NCBI GenBank assembly: GCA_017935435.1 | Contig: JAGBHP010000028.1 | Coordinates: forward strand, 1-48,238 | Direction of reading: 5' to 3' | Source of the DNA: Clostridia bacterium | GTDB taxonomy: Bacteria; Bacillota; Clostridia; UBA1381; UBA9506 | DNA length: 48,238 bases | Shown: positions 35,096 through 44,752 of the stretch, piece by piece | Numbering within the stretch: position 1 is the first letter of the stretch | Layout of the letters: every line of letters begins with the position of its first letter | Made by a program: the position numbers and the translations under genes | Notes under the pieces: generated by a model | The model's database searches: none | What the model was told of the DNA's origin: nothing | The model's input: only the letters and a program-made list of their open reading frames with translations

Positions 35096-35171
35096 GAATT
35101 GAAAAGTATTTCTGATTGAAAAAACGATAACAAACTTCTATTTATTTTTCAGACTTTGCTATACCCTCATT

Positions 35172-38100
35172 TTATTTCCAATTTTCCCACTTGTGTTCAT
35201 AATCAGCACTGTCTAAGTAATAATCATGAGTAATGGTTGCCTCTAAAACAGTCACATAATACCATTTTTCGAGGTACAAATCGTTAAATGGGTTAAAATC
35301 AAGTGATTTCACATAAGATTCAAGCGGTTTTCTTCCTAAAATTTTATTAATAACTGTCATAACCTCTGCACGGGTTATATTATTATCCGCCTTATATGTG
35401 CCGTCTTCGTATCCTTCGACAAGACCTGCTTCAGCGAGTGCAAGAATTTCCTTGCACGCCCAATGGTCATCAGAAAGGTCAGGGAAGGGATTAGAGATTT
35501 TGGCAGGCTCTATACCGGTAAGTCTGTAAATAAGTGCTGAAAATTCAGAACGTTTTAAGTTGTTTGCCGGCTTAAATTCGCCGTCAGGATAGCCCAAAAC
35601 AACCTCTTTATCCGACATATATTCAACTTCCTTAACAGACCAACGATCTGACTTTACATCAGGGAAAACTTCACCTGTTACAACAAAGGGACTTTCGTAG
35701 TCATGATTTGTAATACGATAAAGTATTGCCGTAACCTCTTCCCTTGTGATTGCACCGTCAGGTCTTACGCTTCCGTCAGGATAGCCTTTTATGTAACCGA
35801 TATGCGTCGGATGCTCATACCCAAATATATCCTTTGTATATTTTCTCTTAGCAGGAGCGCTTCCGCCGCCGCCACCGCCGCCACGACCTGATGAGGTAAC
35901 TGTCGGCACGGTGTATTTAAAGGTTATAACCTCTCCATATACACCATCGGGGCACATATGCTTTTCGCCTGCTGCGCAAGCCTCACAATGAGCTTTATCG
36001 CCGCATGCGCTGTAATATACAGCCTTTACATTTACAGAATCGTCAAGTGTTTCAACCTCGCCCATATCTGTGCCTGTAAAGCACTTTCTTGACGGAGATT
36101 CTTTCGTCGGGTCATCGCCGTTTGTGGTGTAATAAACATAAATATTCGGGTCATCTTTATACTCACTTGTAATCTGATATTCTTCGCCGTCTTCATATTC
36201 TTCATCGTCAGGAAGAGTTGAACCGGGCACTCCTAAGTGAATAAAGTCAATTTCGTGAACCTTTTCTGTTGCAAGTCTGTCGCCGTCTATCCACGCAGTT
36301 ATGGTAAGATTATCCATTCTTTCTGTTGGAACAAAGGCATTCTTTTTATCAAAATATATGTTATCCGATTCAAAAGAGCCTCCGCCCGCTTCAGGCGTAA
36401 AGTTATACTCGTAATTATAATAAATAGCTTCACCGTTTGCACTTGTAAGGATTACACCCTTTGCATACTCACCCTTACCTAAGAGATGTGCACTTATTCT
36501 CTTTTTGGAGAAGGGATATTCTATTGTAACCGCATCGCCCGAAAGGTCTTTATCTTCAACCACGTAATTTTCAAAAACAACCTCGCTCACCTTGCCTGTT
36601 GTGAGATTTTCAACATAAGCACGAACAGTTTTGGTTGTGTCAATTACATAGTTTGAAAATTCTGCATCTGTTGTTCTTCCCCATCTTGCTTCATTACTCT
36701 GATAATAATACAATCTGTAATCAGTTCCCGACATTCCGCCGTTTCTTTTAATTGTAATCTTCTCGTTATCTTCCTTTACATACACACCCGACTCAGGCTC
36801 AATAATCGGTGCAGGCGGAACGAAGTTATAAACGTAGCCGTCAGCACTGCTTATATTTGTCGGGTCATTTGCATCCTTTGTGCGAACGAAAAGAATAGTA
36901 TCTTCCGTCACAAACTCAGGCTTTTTATCATTATAGTCAAACCATACACCCTCGTCTGCATCTGCTTCATCGCTATTCGGTGTTTTATACATCCATTCAA
37001 TTATAACATTTGGGTCATCGCCATAAAAAGTTTTAAGATTAACTTCAAAGGGCTCGTCGCTTTCTTCATAAGTTCCGCTTTCTTTATCAGCATACGGAGG
37101 TGAAAGTGGAGCGCTTGCTCCTTCGTTAGAATAAATGTATGGAACAGTTTCACTAGTTACGCCGTCAAGCGTTGCCGAAAGCTCTAAAATTACATAATCA
37201 GTAAACGCAGGAACTACTCCGCCCTCAGGTTCGCCCAAAAGCTCAGTCATATCCTTATCACGATAAGCTTTTCCGTTTTCTGTGTTAATATAAAACGTTT
37301 CAAAATCCTCAGGATTTTCGCCCTCAGAGTAGTCGTTTCCAAAGCTTACGGGATATTTATTGCCGTTTGAATCAGTCAGCGTGTAATTTACCGTAGTTCT
37401 TTTTCCATCTTCTGATTCTGCGGTAACCGCCTTAACCTCTACAAGCGGAAATCTATTCAGCGTTGCAGAAGGTGCAGCAATAGGCGCTTCAGGCGTTACA
37501 AGGTAGTTAAAAATACCTATTTCGCTCTGAACGTTTTTGCCACCAATGTTTCTTATCGCAATTGCCTTAATTAACATTGAGTCAATAACTTCTATATCAT
37601 GCGGATTTTCAGGGTCGTAAAGATATGTTCCCTTACCAACCTTTGTAGGATCAGGGTCTTCACCGAAGTCGTCATGATATGCAACCGTATAGTAAATCTT
37701 AGTACCCTCAGGCACTTCTTTAAATCTCGTTGTGATTGGCTCAGAGCCTATTTCCTTCACATAATATCCTGGAGAAAGTGTTGTAAGAGGTTTTGAAGGT
37801 TTTCCGTAAACAACACCGTAAACTGCGGTTACGGTATCTGAATAAGATTCCACGCCATCTGTTATTTTACAAACCTTAGCTTTTACAATCGTGTAGTCTG
37901 TAATTGTGATATTTGTAATGCTTGTTCCGACAGAATCCTCCTCCGTCGGCTCAGTTCCGTCAGTTGTCACCCACAAAACATATTCGCTGTTCGTGTCATA
38001 TTTTGCTTCGGGCGAAAATACAGTAACTGTATCTGCACTTGTAAACTGAACACTTTCAGGCAAGATGCTTTCAGGTGAAAATTCAGGTGCTTTCGGCTTT

Positions 38101-40121
38101 ATGATATATACAAACTTATCCGACAAGCTTCCTTCCTTTTTGAGTCTTGCGTCAAATTCAGTATTTTTTTCAATTGTCATAGGACCGCTGTAATCCTGCC
38201 ACGTAAGACCGTTATCATAAGAGATTTCAATCGCAGTTTCGCCGTCATCAGGCATAAGCGTAACATCTACACTGCCCTCATATGTGCCCGACGGATAGAA
38301 AGCAGTAATTCCGCTTCCGCCTGTTGTATAAAGATACCAATAAGCGCTTACGTCGCCCCACTCATTTTCATAAAGCGCAACTGCTTTTATAACAGAGTCG
38401 TCAGACAACGTAATCGGGCCTTCATATAAAACGCCAAAATCTCTCGGGTCACCGCCGTTTAGCGTATAATAAATTTCAGAATTTGGTGTGTCACACGTAA
38501 GTGCGATTTCTCTTCCCACGTTAAGACCCGAATCGGGTGTTGCCTTTACTTTATCAGGCTTAATTCCAAGGTGGTAAACCGCAATATTGCTTATTCCCCA
38601 CATATTAATGGTTGCCATGCGCACAATTGTCTTTTCACGGATGGGAGCATTAATTTTTTTCGTCTGAGGGTCAAGCTTTACCCACTGGCTGTACGGGTCT
38701 TCGCCAATATATGAATTATTTTCAAGTTCTTCTAAAAAGTCTTCGGAAAGGTCTTCCTTAAAAGTATAATAAACCGTGCTTCCGTCTGTTATATTTTCGC
38801 TGAAAATCTCTTTATCCGAGGCATATACATAATAGCCATCAGTTGACCAAACCTCGTTATAGATATTTGGCACAAGCTTTTCCTCAGAATTAAAAAGATA
38901 TGGCGTATGCGGCAAGAAATCATACACAAAGGTTGCAACGTTACTCCATTTTCCGTCGCTTCGCTTTGTTGCCGCAAGAATTGTCATTTTTGTTGGAACA
39001 GGAATATCATCATTATCTTCAATTCCATCGCCACCCTGATTGTAAAGGAAAGCACCTTCTTCTCTGGGGTCATCGCCGTTTAATGTGTAGTAAATTTCAC
39101 AAGGCTCGGAGTTATCATGCCAGAGCTTTACATTAATCGGCTCATTATATGTTCCGGGAAGATGGTCATCATCCGTCATAGGCGGTCTTGGTTTATCCTT
39201 ATCGTCAATTGTGATATAGAAAACACCATCATTTATAGCTAAATGATTAAAGCTCAAATCATCTTCAGGATTATTGTTTTTTGCAAAAAGCTCTAAGGTT
39301 CTGTCGTCCGCCGTATCAACCTCCATATAAACCTGAGTATAACCCTGCTGTTTTGCTTTAAGCTTTAAGCCGCAAAGATTATACCAGAAATCGATACTGT
39401 CGGCAGTTTCAGGGAAAAATCCGCTTTCCATAAGAAGAATTGTTGCGCCAACCCACTTTTTGCCGCTTTCGGTTTCGCCGCTTGCGGGGCTGTATTTTAA
39501 ATAGCCGGGCGTAGGCTTAACCTCCTGAATATCAGGACCCCAATTGACGTCCTCATCAGTTTCGTCTTTTACATCATCTTCGTCCCAGATACCAAAATCG
39601 TCGTCATCATCGCCTGAAATTAGCTTGTTTGGAATGGTATAATCAAGCGGTTCTGCCGTATTTACAATATCAAAATATTTTGGGTCATAATATATCTTAA
39701 CAGTATATCCCTGCATGTCAAACTGAGGCTCGGCGTGCCTTGTAAGCTCTCTTACCTTTGCTTGCTCATATTCTATGTATTTTGTAAGCTCTTCACCTTC
39801 TAAGCCGTTTGCTATGCCTCGTGCTTTTGCTAAATCATACTCAGCCTCAACGGCATCTTTAACTACCTGTTCCGTTGAATCTAAATATTCGCCCTTATTC
39901 GGGTCATCAACAGAAAGGTAAATGTTAGTTTCTTCGCCTACATAAACCACCCTTCTGTTAGCAGTATCATTAATGTCACGTTTTCCTTCAAAAGCGTGCA
40001 AATATACCTGCCTTTTAAGTTTTTCCTCTTTGATTTCTTCCTCGGTAAGTCCGAAAGATGTCGGAACTACCGAAAAAAGCATCAACATGCATAAAAAGAA
40101 GGATATAAGTTTTTTTGTCAT
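35172..40121 (-). CDS. SLH-anchored surface protein with chitobiase C-terminal-type repeats
   Basis: A 1649-residue secreted protein. Signal peptide MTKKLISFFLCMLMLFSVVPTSFG. From about residue 320 it has several CHB_HEX_C-like beta domains, each with a YYTxNGxDPR-type hallmark: YYTLNGDDPR (about 350), YYTLNGGDPR (about 556), WVTTDGTEPT (about 722), YYTTNGDDPT (about 1335) and looser copies between. A glycine run (about 1415) leads to three SLH domains (about 1430-1610; GYPDGSVRPDGAITREEV, GYPDGEFKPANNLKRSEF, GYEDGTYKADNNITRAEV) that bind secondary wall polymer. No catalytic domain recognised; likely a structural or adhesive wall protein. It has its own consensus promoter, so it need not depend on the switch upstream. 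Confidence 0.9.
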   Translation of the reverse strand: MTKKLISFFLCMLMLFSVVPTSFGLTEEEIKEEKLKRQVYLHAFEGKRDINDTANRRVVYVGEETNIYLSVDDPNKGEYLDSTEQVVKDAVEAEYDLAKARGIANGLEGEELTKYIEYEQAKVRELTRHAEPQFDMQGYTVKIYYDPKYFDIVNTAEPLDYTIPNKLISGDDDDDFGIWDEDDVKDETDEDVNWGPDIQEVKPTPGYLKYSPASGETESGKKWVGATILLMESGFFPETADSIDFWYNLCGLKLKAKQQGYTQVYMEVDTADDRTLELFAKNNNPEDDLSFNHLAINDGVFYITIDDKDKPRPPMTDDDHLPGTYNEPINVKLWHDNSEPCEIYYTLNGDDPREEGAFLYNQGGDGIEDNDDIPVPTKMTILAATKRSDGKWSNVATFVYDFLPHTPYLFNSEEKLVPNIYNEVWSTDGYYVYASDKEIFSENITDGSTVYYTFKEDLSEDFLEELENNSYIGEDPYSQWVKLDPQTKKINAPIREKTIVRMATINMWGISNIAVYHLGIKPDKVKATPDSGLNVGREIALTCDTPNSEIYYTLNGGDPRDFGVLYEGPITLSDDSVIKAVALYENEWGDVSAYWYLYTTGGSGITAFYPSGTYEGSVDVTLMPDDGETAIEISYDNGLTWQDYSGPMTIEKNTEFDARLKKEGSLSDKFVYIIKPKAPEFSPESILPESVQFTSADTVTVFSPEAKYDTNSEYVLWVTTDGTEPTEEDSVGTSITNITITDYTIVKAKVCKITDGVESYSDTVTAVYGVVYGKPSKPLTTLSPGYYVKEIGSEPITTRFKEVPEGTKIYYTVAYHDDFGEDPDPTKVGKGTYLYDPENPHDIEVIDSMLIKAIAIRNIGGKNVQSEIGIFNYLVTPEAPIAAPSATLNRFPLVEVKAVTAESEDGKRTTVNYTLTDSNGNKYPVSFGNDYSEGENPEDFETFYINTENGKAYRDKDMTELLGEPEGGVVPAFTDYVILELSATLDGVTSETVPYIYSNEGASAPLSPPYADKESGTYEESDEPFEVNLKTFYGDDPNVIIEWMYKTPNSDEADADEGVWFDYNDKKPEFVTEDTILFVRTKDANDPTNISSADGYVYNFVPPAPIIEPESGVYVKEDNEKITIKRNGGMSGTDYRLYYYQSNEARWGRTTDAEFSNYVIDTTKTVRAYVENLTTGKVSEVVFENYVVEDKDLSGDAVTIEYPFSKKRISAHLLGKGEYAKGVILTSANGEAIYYNYEYNFTPEAGGGSFESDNIYFDKKNAFVPTERMDNLTITAWIDGDRLATEKVHEIDFIHLGVPGSTLPDDEEYEDGEEYQITSEYKDDPNIYVYYTTNGDDPTKESPSRKCFTGTDMGEVETLDDSVNVKAVYYSACGDKAHCEACAAGEKHMCPDGVYGEVITFKYTVPTVTSSGRGGGGGGGSAPAKRKYTKDIFGYEHPTHIGYIKGYPDGSVRPDGAITREEVTAILYRITNHDYESPFVVTGEVFPDVKSDRWSVKEVEYMSDKEVVLGYPDGEFKPANNLKRSEFSALIYRLTGIEPAKISNPFPDLSDDHWACKEILALAEAGLVEGYEDGTYKADNNITRAEVMTVINKILGRKPLESYVKSLDFNPFNDLYLEKWYYVTVLEATITHDYYLDSADYEHKWENWK

Positions 40122-40215
40122 TTGTAAAATTCTCCTTTGCTAATGTGTATTTTAAGAATTTTGCAATCCTTACTTTACTTAAAATTTTTGTTTACAAATA
40201 TCGCATATATATCAT

Positions 40216-40244
40216 ATTATACGCCAAATTTCGCCCAATGTCAA
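40216..40244 (-). promoter_or_regulatory. Consensus promoter of the 1649-residue SLH protein gene
   Basis: Minus-strand TTGACA (40244-40239) and TATAAT (40221-40216) are exactly 17 bases apart, giving a leader of about 90 bases with AAGGAG before the ATG. Likely strong and constitutive. Confidence 0.85.
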
Positions 40245-40252
40245 CAAATAGG

Positions 40253-40314
40253 CATTCAAAGCAGGCGAATAATCGCAAGCTTTGAATGTGTGGAAAGCCC
40301 GAAGGCTTTCCACA
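40253..40314. terminator. Tandem hairpins between two surface-protein genes
   Basis: Two adjacent hairpins: CATTCAAAGC / GCTTTGAATG (40253-40262 with 40279-40288) and a perfect 11-bp stem TGTGGAAAGCC-CGAA-GGCTTTCCACA (40289-40314). They follow the stop of the 1281-residue protein gene and precede the next promoter, so they probably separate the two units. A long T tract is lacking. Confidence 0.6.
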
Positions 40315-40333
40315 ACCAAACTAAACTCTAAAA

Positions 40334-43300
40334 TCAGTTGCCCATGCCGTGAAGCACGTAAGCTACGTCTAAGATATCAATATCACCATCACGGTTTAAG
40401 TCGTATTTAACGAGCTTTTTGATGCCATCGTCATCTTGTGATTCAATATCATAAATTCCGTAGTAAGATGTTACAGCAGCTAAGTCATATTTATCAATGA
40501 TGTAGTCCATAGCAATGTCACCAACTAAGAAGTTGTGCATCATTTTGCTTCTGTTGTTGCCTGCTTCAATGTACCAATCACCTGTTCTCTTTACGCTGTT
40601 CCAGAAGTTAAGAACAAACTCAGCATCTATGTCTTCCATAGTTGTCTGATATGTGTATGTTCTAAATCCGGGAGCTTTAAGCGTTACTGTGATTACGCCG
40701 ATTGTAACATCATCAAAAATAACCTCTCCACTGTTTACACCTGTAATATTGATGTCTGCAAGCTCTTTTGTGAAGGTGTTGCCGATAGAATCTTTTAAGG
40801 TTACAGTCATAAACTTGTAAGCGTTATCAACCTGAGCGTTAATATCATGCTCAAACTCAATGTTTACCTTAACATCTCTTTTTGTTGTTGAAGCTGTGTT
40901 ATCGATAAAGCTATCAGGTTCTGTGGGGTCTGCTGCATTGTAATCAACAACGAGTTTATATGTTGCATCGCTAACTGTATAAATTCTTTCGTCGTTTGTT
41001 GCATCTTTAAGGTATTTTGTAGTAATAACCTTACTTGCATCGCCTACAACTTTAAGCTTCATTTTGCCTTTTCCGTCAAATACAACCTTACCGATAGGAA
41101 CTCTGTTGCCAGAAAGACGAACCTTTTCAACAGTATGAATTCTGTAAACCTGAACGTTATCTGTATTTGCAGCTGAACCTAAGTTGAGTCCTGCGGTTGT
41201 TTTACCGTCAATTCCGTAAACTGTGTAGTTCATGGTTTTGTTTTCGTATCCGCTTTCAACTAAGCTTCCAGATTTATCAAATGCAAGCTCTGCACCAACA
41301 AACTCAAAGATTTCAGCACCTTCAGATGCTTTTAATACGATATCGTATTCACCTTCAACTGTGGTAGGCTCAAACACTACTGTGATGTCGCCACATTCGT
41401 AAGCTTTGCTTTCAGCGTCTTTTTCAATTGTAATGTTTTGAGCGATATATTCCTCTGTAATTGTAGCATTTACTTCAAGATTATACCATACATTACCATT
41501 TTCTTTTCCATCGGCTGCTCCGCCTTCTGCAAATCCAACAGCAATCGACTTATTTACGTCTATATCATATTTAGGAGCATTAGACCGAGTTAAATCCATT
41601 TCAACAACAGCCTTAACATTATCTGTGCCTGATGCATAGAATTTTGAACCTGCGATGTCTAATTTACCGCCATCGACGCCATTTCCATGGCTATAAACCT
41701 TAATTGCTTTATTTACAGCGTTAAATACGCAATCTTTAAAGGTCACATCTTTTGACGCATACACATAAACTGAATAATCGTTGTTTACACCTGTAAATTC
41801 ACAACCGTCAAACTTAAACGTACCCTCGTAAAGAGTTAATACTTTGTTGAAATCACAGCTTTCAAAGGTCATATCAACATACTGTAAACCTCTTTCTATC
41901 GGCTGGTTACTTGCGGATCCTTGCCATGCTACCTGACCATCAACAACTACATCTTTAATTGTATATTTGTTGTTATTAAACACGTGAAGCTTATCCTCAA
42001 CATCCATTACAACCTCATCGTCACCGATAATTGTAACTTTTGCAATGTTTGAGATTATGTCACTTGCTTTAAAATCATCGTATGCGTAAATTGTAACTTC
42101 CGCTAAGCCTTGTTTTTCTGCATCTTTAACAGCTGCTGCAACAGAAGAATAATATGTATTTCCAATTTTTGCCTTTGGCGCAAAATTTGCATACTCAGGC
42201 TGATTGCCACTTGTTGTAATTGTATTGTTTTCTAAAGTTACTGAGCCTAAAGCACCGGAAAGGTTTACAACACCTTCATCAGCACCTGATGAAAGTATAT
42301 TATCCTTAATAATAACTTCAGAGCCTTCTTTTGCATTAATAACCTGAATTGCATTCCAGTTTACATTTGAAATTTCATTACCTGTAAAGGTTAAAGTGCC
42401 CTTTGAAGCATTAATGCCCACACCTGATTTTGGATAGGTATTAACATTTGATATTGTATTATTTGTAAATGTGAAGTTTTCCATTCTTTCGCTGTCAACA
42501 GCTGCACTAAGATTAAAGTATACAGCCGCAGCATCTGTTATATTATTAAACTTACAATTTGTAATTGTCCAGTCTTTGTACGTTGCGCTTGCTCTCCATC
42601 CCTGGAATAAAATGTATGAATTTTCAAACGCAATACCATCAAATGTTATATTCTCATAAGCAACCGTTGCAGCACCCGAATCACGGAATGAACTGTTTTT
42701 AATAACAGTTGCATAATCTGCAGCACCCTTTATAATTATATTTTTTACAGTTGACGGGAATAAAACGTGACCCAAATCAAACTCACCTGCTACAAACTGT
42801 ACAACAGCAGGAGCGGTTTCTGTTCCGATTACTGATGCCGCTTCAATCGCTGCCTTTATATCAGCATAAGGCACGCCATCAACTTTTGCAACACAAGCTG
42901 CTACGTTGTTTTCAACTACAACTCCCGATGCTGAGCCGTTTGAATATTCGCTTTTGCTTGCATAAGCTGTAATTTTTTCAATCGGAGTTGAAGAAACATT
43001 ATTCTTCACTGTAATATCTATATCGTCCGGTGTGGTATTACCGGGTTCTGTGCAGCATCCAACTATACCTGCTGCATTTTCGCCCGAAATACTCTCAGCA
43101 GTATTTTTGTTATCAGCTATATTAGCCAAGCTATAAACCAAACCAACGATACCACCTGAACCACCGCTAACATTAGCACCTGTTCCTGTGTATACAATAC
43201 TACCGCTGTTTGTATTATTGATTACATTGATTTTTTCGCTTCTTGCATAGCTTGTGCCTCCTTGGTAATGCAACCAACCTGCAATACCGCCGACATTAGT

Positions 43301-44179
43301 ATTTGCTGTAATAGTACCATAGTTTACATTATCTTTTACAGTACCAAAATCACTGAGGTCTGCAACTATACCACCTGCTTCGTATCCAGATGCAGTAATA
43401 TTTGCGTTATTGGTATTTCTAAGAAGATTTGCAGCCGCAAGACCTGCGATACCACCTGCTGCATAAATCGCTCTAACTTCACCATTATTTACACAGTCAG
43501 AAATTGTCATTTCTTTACCAACCGCTGTATAATAAGCTTTGCCAACAACACCACCTGCCGCTGTGTTTGCGGTCTCTGTTTTAACCGTAGCATTATTTAT
43601 ACAATTTGAAATTGTACCTTCAATAATCATTCTTCCGACAACACCGCCAACACCGTCAACGCCTGAAACAGTTCCACTTACAGTAATTCCGCTGATTTGA
43701 GAATTTTCAAAAGCTGCACCAACAGCTGCACCAACGTTGTCACCATTTGTAGGAGTGATTGCAACATTTTCTAAAGTAAAATCTTTAATCGTTGCACCAA
43801 CTACAACACCAAATAATCCTGCGGTTTCACCGCTTGATATGGTAAGGTTTGAAATGGTATTGCCTACGCCATCAAATGTGCCGCAAAAAGCATTTCCATT
43901 ATATGTTTTGCTGCTTCTTGAACCATTACCGATTGGCGTCCATTCCGTACCTGCAAGGTCAATAGATGTACCAAGTTTTACCGTTTGACCTGTCATTTTG
44001 TTTCCGCTATTTACATATTCTGCAAATGCAGTTAAATCTGCAGCACTTGACAAAACGATTTCATTTGCTGTCCAATCAGTAACTGCAGATGCTGTACCTT
44101 CTGCCGAAGCTACAATTCCCATTGTACTCATTATCATAGCTACGCTTAAGATAAGAGCCAAAATTTTTCTGATTTTCAT
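40334..44179 (-). CDS. Secreted beta-helix protein with C-terminal dockerin-like module
   Basis: A 1281-residue exported protein. Signal peptide MKIRKILALILSVAMIMSTMGIVASA. Residues about 50-400 hold GLUG-like repeats (GGVVGRMIIEGTISNCINNATV; GGIAGLAAANLLRNTNNANI). About 430-900 look like a right-handed beta-helix with short NxxTxNxI-type rungs (TFTNNTISNVN, TLENNTITTSGNQ). A carboxypeptidase-regulatory-like beta domain with LKAPGFRTYTYQTT precedes a dockerin type I-like end (about 1220-1281) whose second calcium loop is DLNRDGDIDILD; the first is degenerate (DYIIDKYDLAAV). No SLH domain. The ATG at 44179 has AAGGAA upstream; 31 further upstream residues have no signal-peptide logic. Expression is probably governed by the invertible segment upstream. 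Confidence 0.85.
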   Translation of the reverse strand: MKIRKILALILSVAMIMSTMGIVASAEGTASAVTDWTANEIVLSSAADLTAFAEYVNSGNKMTGQTVKLGTSIDLAGTEWTPIGNGSRSSKTYNGNAFCGTFDGVGNTISNLTISSGETAGLFGVVVGATIKDFTLENVAITPTNGDNVGAAVGAAFENSQISGITVSGTVSGVDGVGGVVGRMIIEGTISNCINNATVKTETANTAAGGVVGKAYYTAVGKEMTISDCVNNGEVRAIYAAGGIAGLAAANLLRNTNNANITASGYEAGGIVADLSDFGTVKDNVNYGTITANTNVGGIAGWLHYQGGTSYARSEKINVINNTNSGSIVYTGTGANVSGGSGGIVGLVYSLANIADNKNTAESISGENAAGIVGCCTEPGNTTPDDIDITVKNNVSSTPIEKITAYASKSEYSNGSASGVVVENNVAACVAKVDGVPYADIKAAIEAASVIGTETAPAVVQFVAGEFDLGHVLFPSTVKNIIIKGAADYATVIKNSSFRDSGAATVAYENITFDGIAFENSYILFQGWRASATYKDWTITNCKFNNITDAAAVYFNLSAAVDSERMENFTFTNNTISNVNTYPKSGVGINASKGTLTFTGNEISNVNWNAIQVINAKEGSEVIIKDNILSSGADEGVVNLSGALGSVTLENNTITTSGNQPEYANFAPKAKIGNTYYSSVAAAVKDAEKQGLAEVTIYAYDDFKASDIISNIAKVTIIGDDEVVMDVEDKLHVFNNNKYTIKDVVVDGQVAWQGSASNQPIERGLQYVDMTFESCDFNKVLTLYEGTFKFDGCEFTGVNNDYSVYVYASKDVTFKDCVFNAVNKAIKVYSHGNGVDGGKLDIAGSKFYASGTDNVKAVVEMDLTRSNAPKYDIDVNKSIAVGFAEGGAADGKENGNVWYNLEVNATITEEYIAQNITIEKDAESKAYECGDITVVFEPTTVEGEYDIVLKASEGAEIFEFVGAELAFDKSGSLVESGYENKTMNYTVYGIDGKTTAGLNLGSAANTDNVQVYRIHTVEKVRLSGNRVPIGKVVFDGKGKMKLKVVGDASKVITTKYLKDATNDERIYTVSDATYKLVVDYNAADPTEPDSFIDNTASTTKRDVKVNIEFEHDINAQVDNAYKFMTVTLKDSIGNTFTKELADINITGVNSGEVIFDDVTIGVITVTLKAPGFRTYTYQTTMEDIDAEFVLNFWNSVKRTGDWYIEAGNNRSKMMHNFLVGDIAMDYIIDKYDLAAVTSYYGIYDIESQDDDGIKKLVKYDLNRDGDIDILDVAYVLHGMGN

Positions 44180-44307
44180 TAAAAAAACCATTCCTTTCTT
44201 GTTTTTTGCGAATAAACGCTCGCCGTGCGCAGAGAAATAACCATTCCCGAACCAAGCTGCCGTCTCTGCCAAACCGCTCGGCTCGCCGTTTTCACCTCGC
44301 CTTTTGT
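44180..44307 (-). promoter_or_regulatory. GC-rich structured leader of the dockerin protein gene
   Basis: The predicted transcript leader (about 128 bases) is clearly more GC-rich than its surroundings. It contains a 7-bp stem GCAGAGA / TCTCTGC (44229-44235 with 44263-44269) bracketed by a 9-base direct repeat GCTCGCCGT (44218-44226 and 44281-44289). I do not recognise a known riboswitch class; it could be a structured leader or an inserted repeat fragment. Confidence 0.35.
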
Positions 44308-44313
44308 ATTTTT

Positions 44314-44343
44314 ATCATAAGGTATTTTCTACCCGATAAACAA
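44314..44343 (-). promoter_or_regulatory. Fixed promoter candidate for the dockerin protein gene
   Basis: Minus-strand TTGTTT (44343-44338) and TATGAT (44319-44314), 18 bases apart, lie just outside the left recombination site (44357). If real, the invertible segment would modulate read-through or upstream input rather than supply the only promoter. Confidence 0.45.
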
Positions 44344-44356
44344 TTGTGCTGATTTA

Positions 44357-44378
44357 CCACATAATATAAATTATGTAG
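44357..44378 (+). other. Inversion site 1 (left end of switch A)
   Basis: Left arm CCACATAAT, 4-base centre ATAA, right arm ATTATGTAG. The outer flank TTA extends the left arm to 12 bases shared with sites 3 and 4. The centre is the reverse complement of that in site 2, so the two are inverted relative to each other. Confidence 0.8.
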
Positions 44379-44398
44379 TAGTTTTTAATTGATATTTT

Positions 44399-44596
44399 AA
44401 ATTGGGATTTAGCGTAGTACCATTTGGTAGAGCGACAGGCTCCCCTGTGTAAGGGGAGCTGTCACCGAAAGGTGACTGAGGGGTTGTTTTTGTGTCAACG
44501 ACCGTATTTTAACAACCCCTCCGAGTTTCGCTTTGCGAAACCCACCTCCCCTTACACAGTGGAGGCTACGCCCAACCGACAGTTAAATTCCAATTT
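44399..44596. repeat. Palindromic dispersed element inside segment A
   Basis: Imperfect terminal inverted repeats of about 14 bases (AAATTGGGATTTA at 44399; TTAAATTCCAATTT ending 44596) enclose nested hairpins: GGCTCCCC.../GGGGAGC, GTCACC-GAAA-GGTGAC (44461-44476), AGGGGTTGTT/AACAACCCCT and TTTCGC/GCGAAA. The first 61 bases recur in inverse orientation at 160-220. Non-coding, MITE/REP-like. Its hairpins may also block read-through within the switch. Confidence 0.7.
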
Positions 44597-44620
44597 ACCT
44601 ATTTTTTACGCAAGTTTTTC

Positions 44621-44650
44621 TTGTTTTCATCTTGGGTAATGACATAATAT
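44621..44650 (+). promoter_or_regulatory. Rightward promoter candidate in segment A
   Basis: TTGTTT (44621-44626) and TAATAT (44645-44650), 18 bases apart, point out through site 2. After inversion they would face the dockerin protein gene. A weaker match than the promoters of segment B. Confidence 0.4.
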
Positions 44651-44688
44651 ATGAAATAACCTGTTTTAACACGCCTTGTGTTTTCAAT

Positions 44689-44710
44689 CTACATAATTTA
44701 TATTATGTAG
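44689..44710 (-). other. Inversion site 2 (right end of switch A)
   Basis: Left arm CTACATAAT, centre TTAT, right arm ATTATGTAG. On the minus strand it reads with centre ATAA and differs from site 1 at one arm position only. Confidence 0.8.
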
Positions 44711-44711
44711 C

Positions 44712-44747
44712 CTTGCTGCCGCGTCATGCGGCAGCAAGCTTTTCTTT
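44712..44747 (+). terminator. Terminator outside site 2
   Basis: A perfect 11-bp stem CTTGCTGCCGC / GCGGCAGCAAG (44712-44722 with 44728-44738) with loop GTCAT is followed by CTTTTCTTT on the plus strand. It would stop transcripts leaving segment A rightward before they run antisense into the 660-residue protein gene. The stem may also serve the converging minus-strand gene. Confidence 0.8.
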
Positions 44748-44752
44748 ACCAT

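Larger units (their letters stand above)
44379..44688. mobile_element. Invertible segment A (310 bp) ahead of the dockerin protein gene
   Basis: Bounded by sites 1 and 2 in inverted orientation with identical centres (ATAA read outward-in), as tyrosine-recombinase switches require. It contains a palindromic repeat element (44399-44596) and a rightward promoter candidate near its right end. In the orientation shown that promoter points away from the dockerin protein gene into a terminator just outside site 2; inversion would point it at that gene. Inversion is inferred from site architecture, not observed. Confidence 0.7.
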
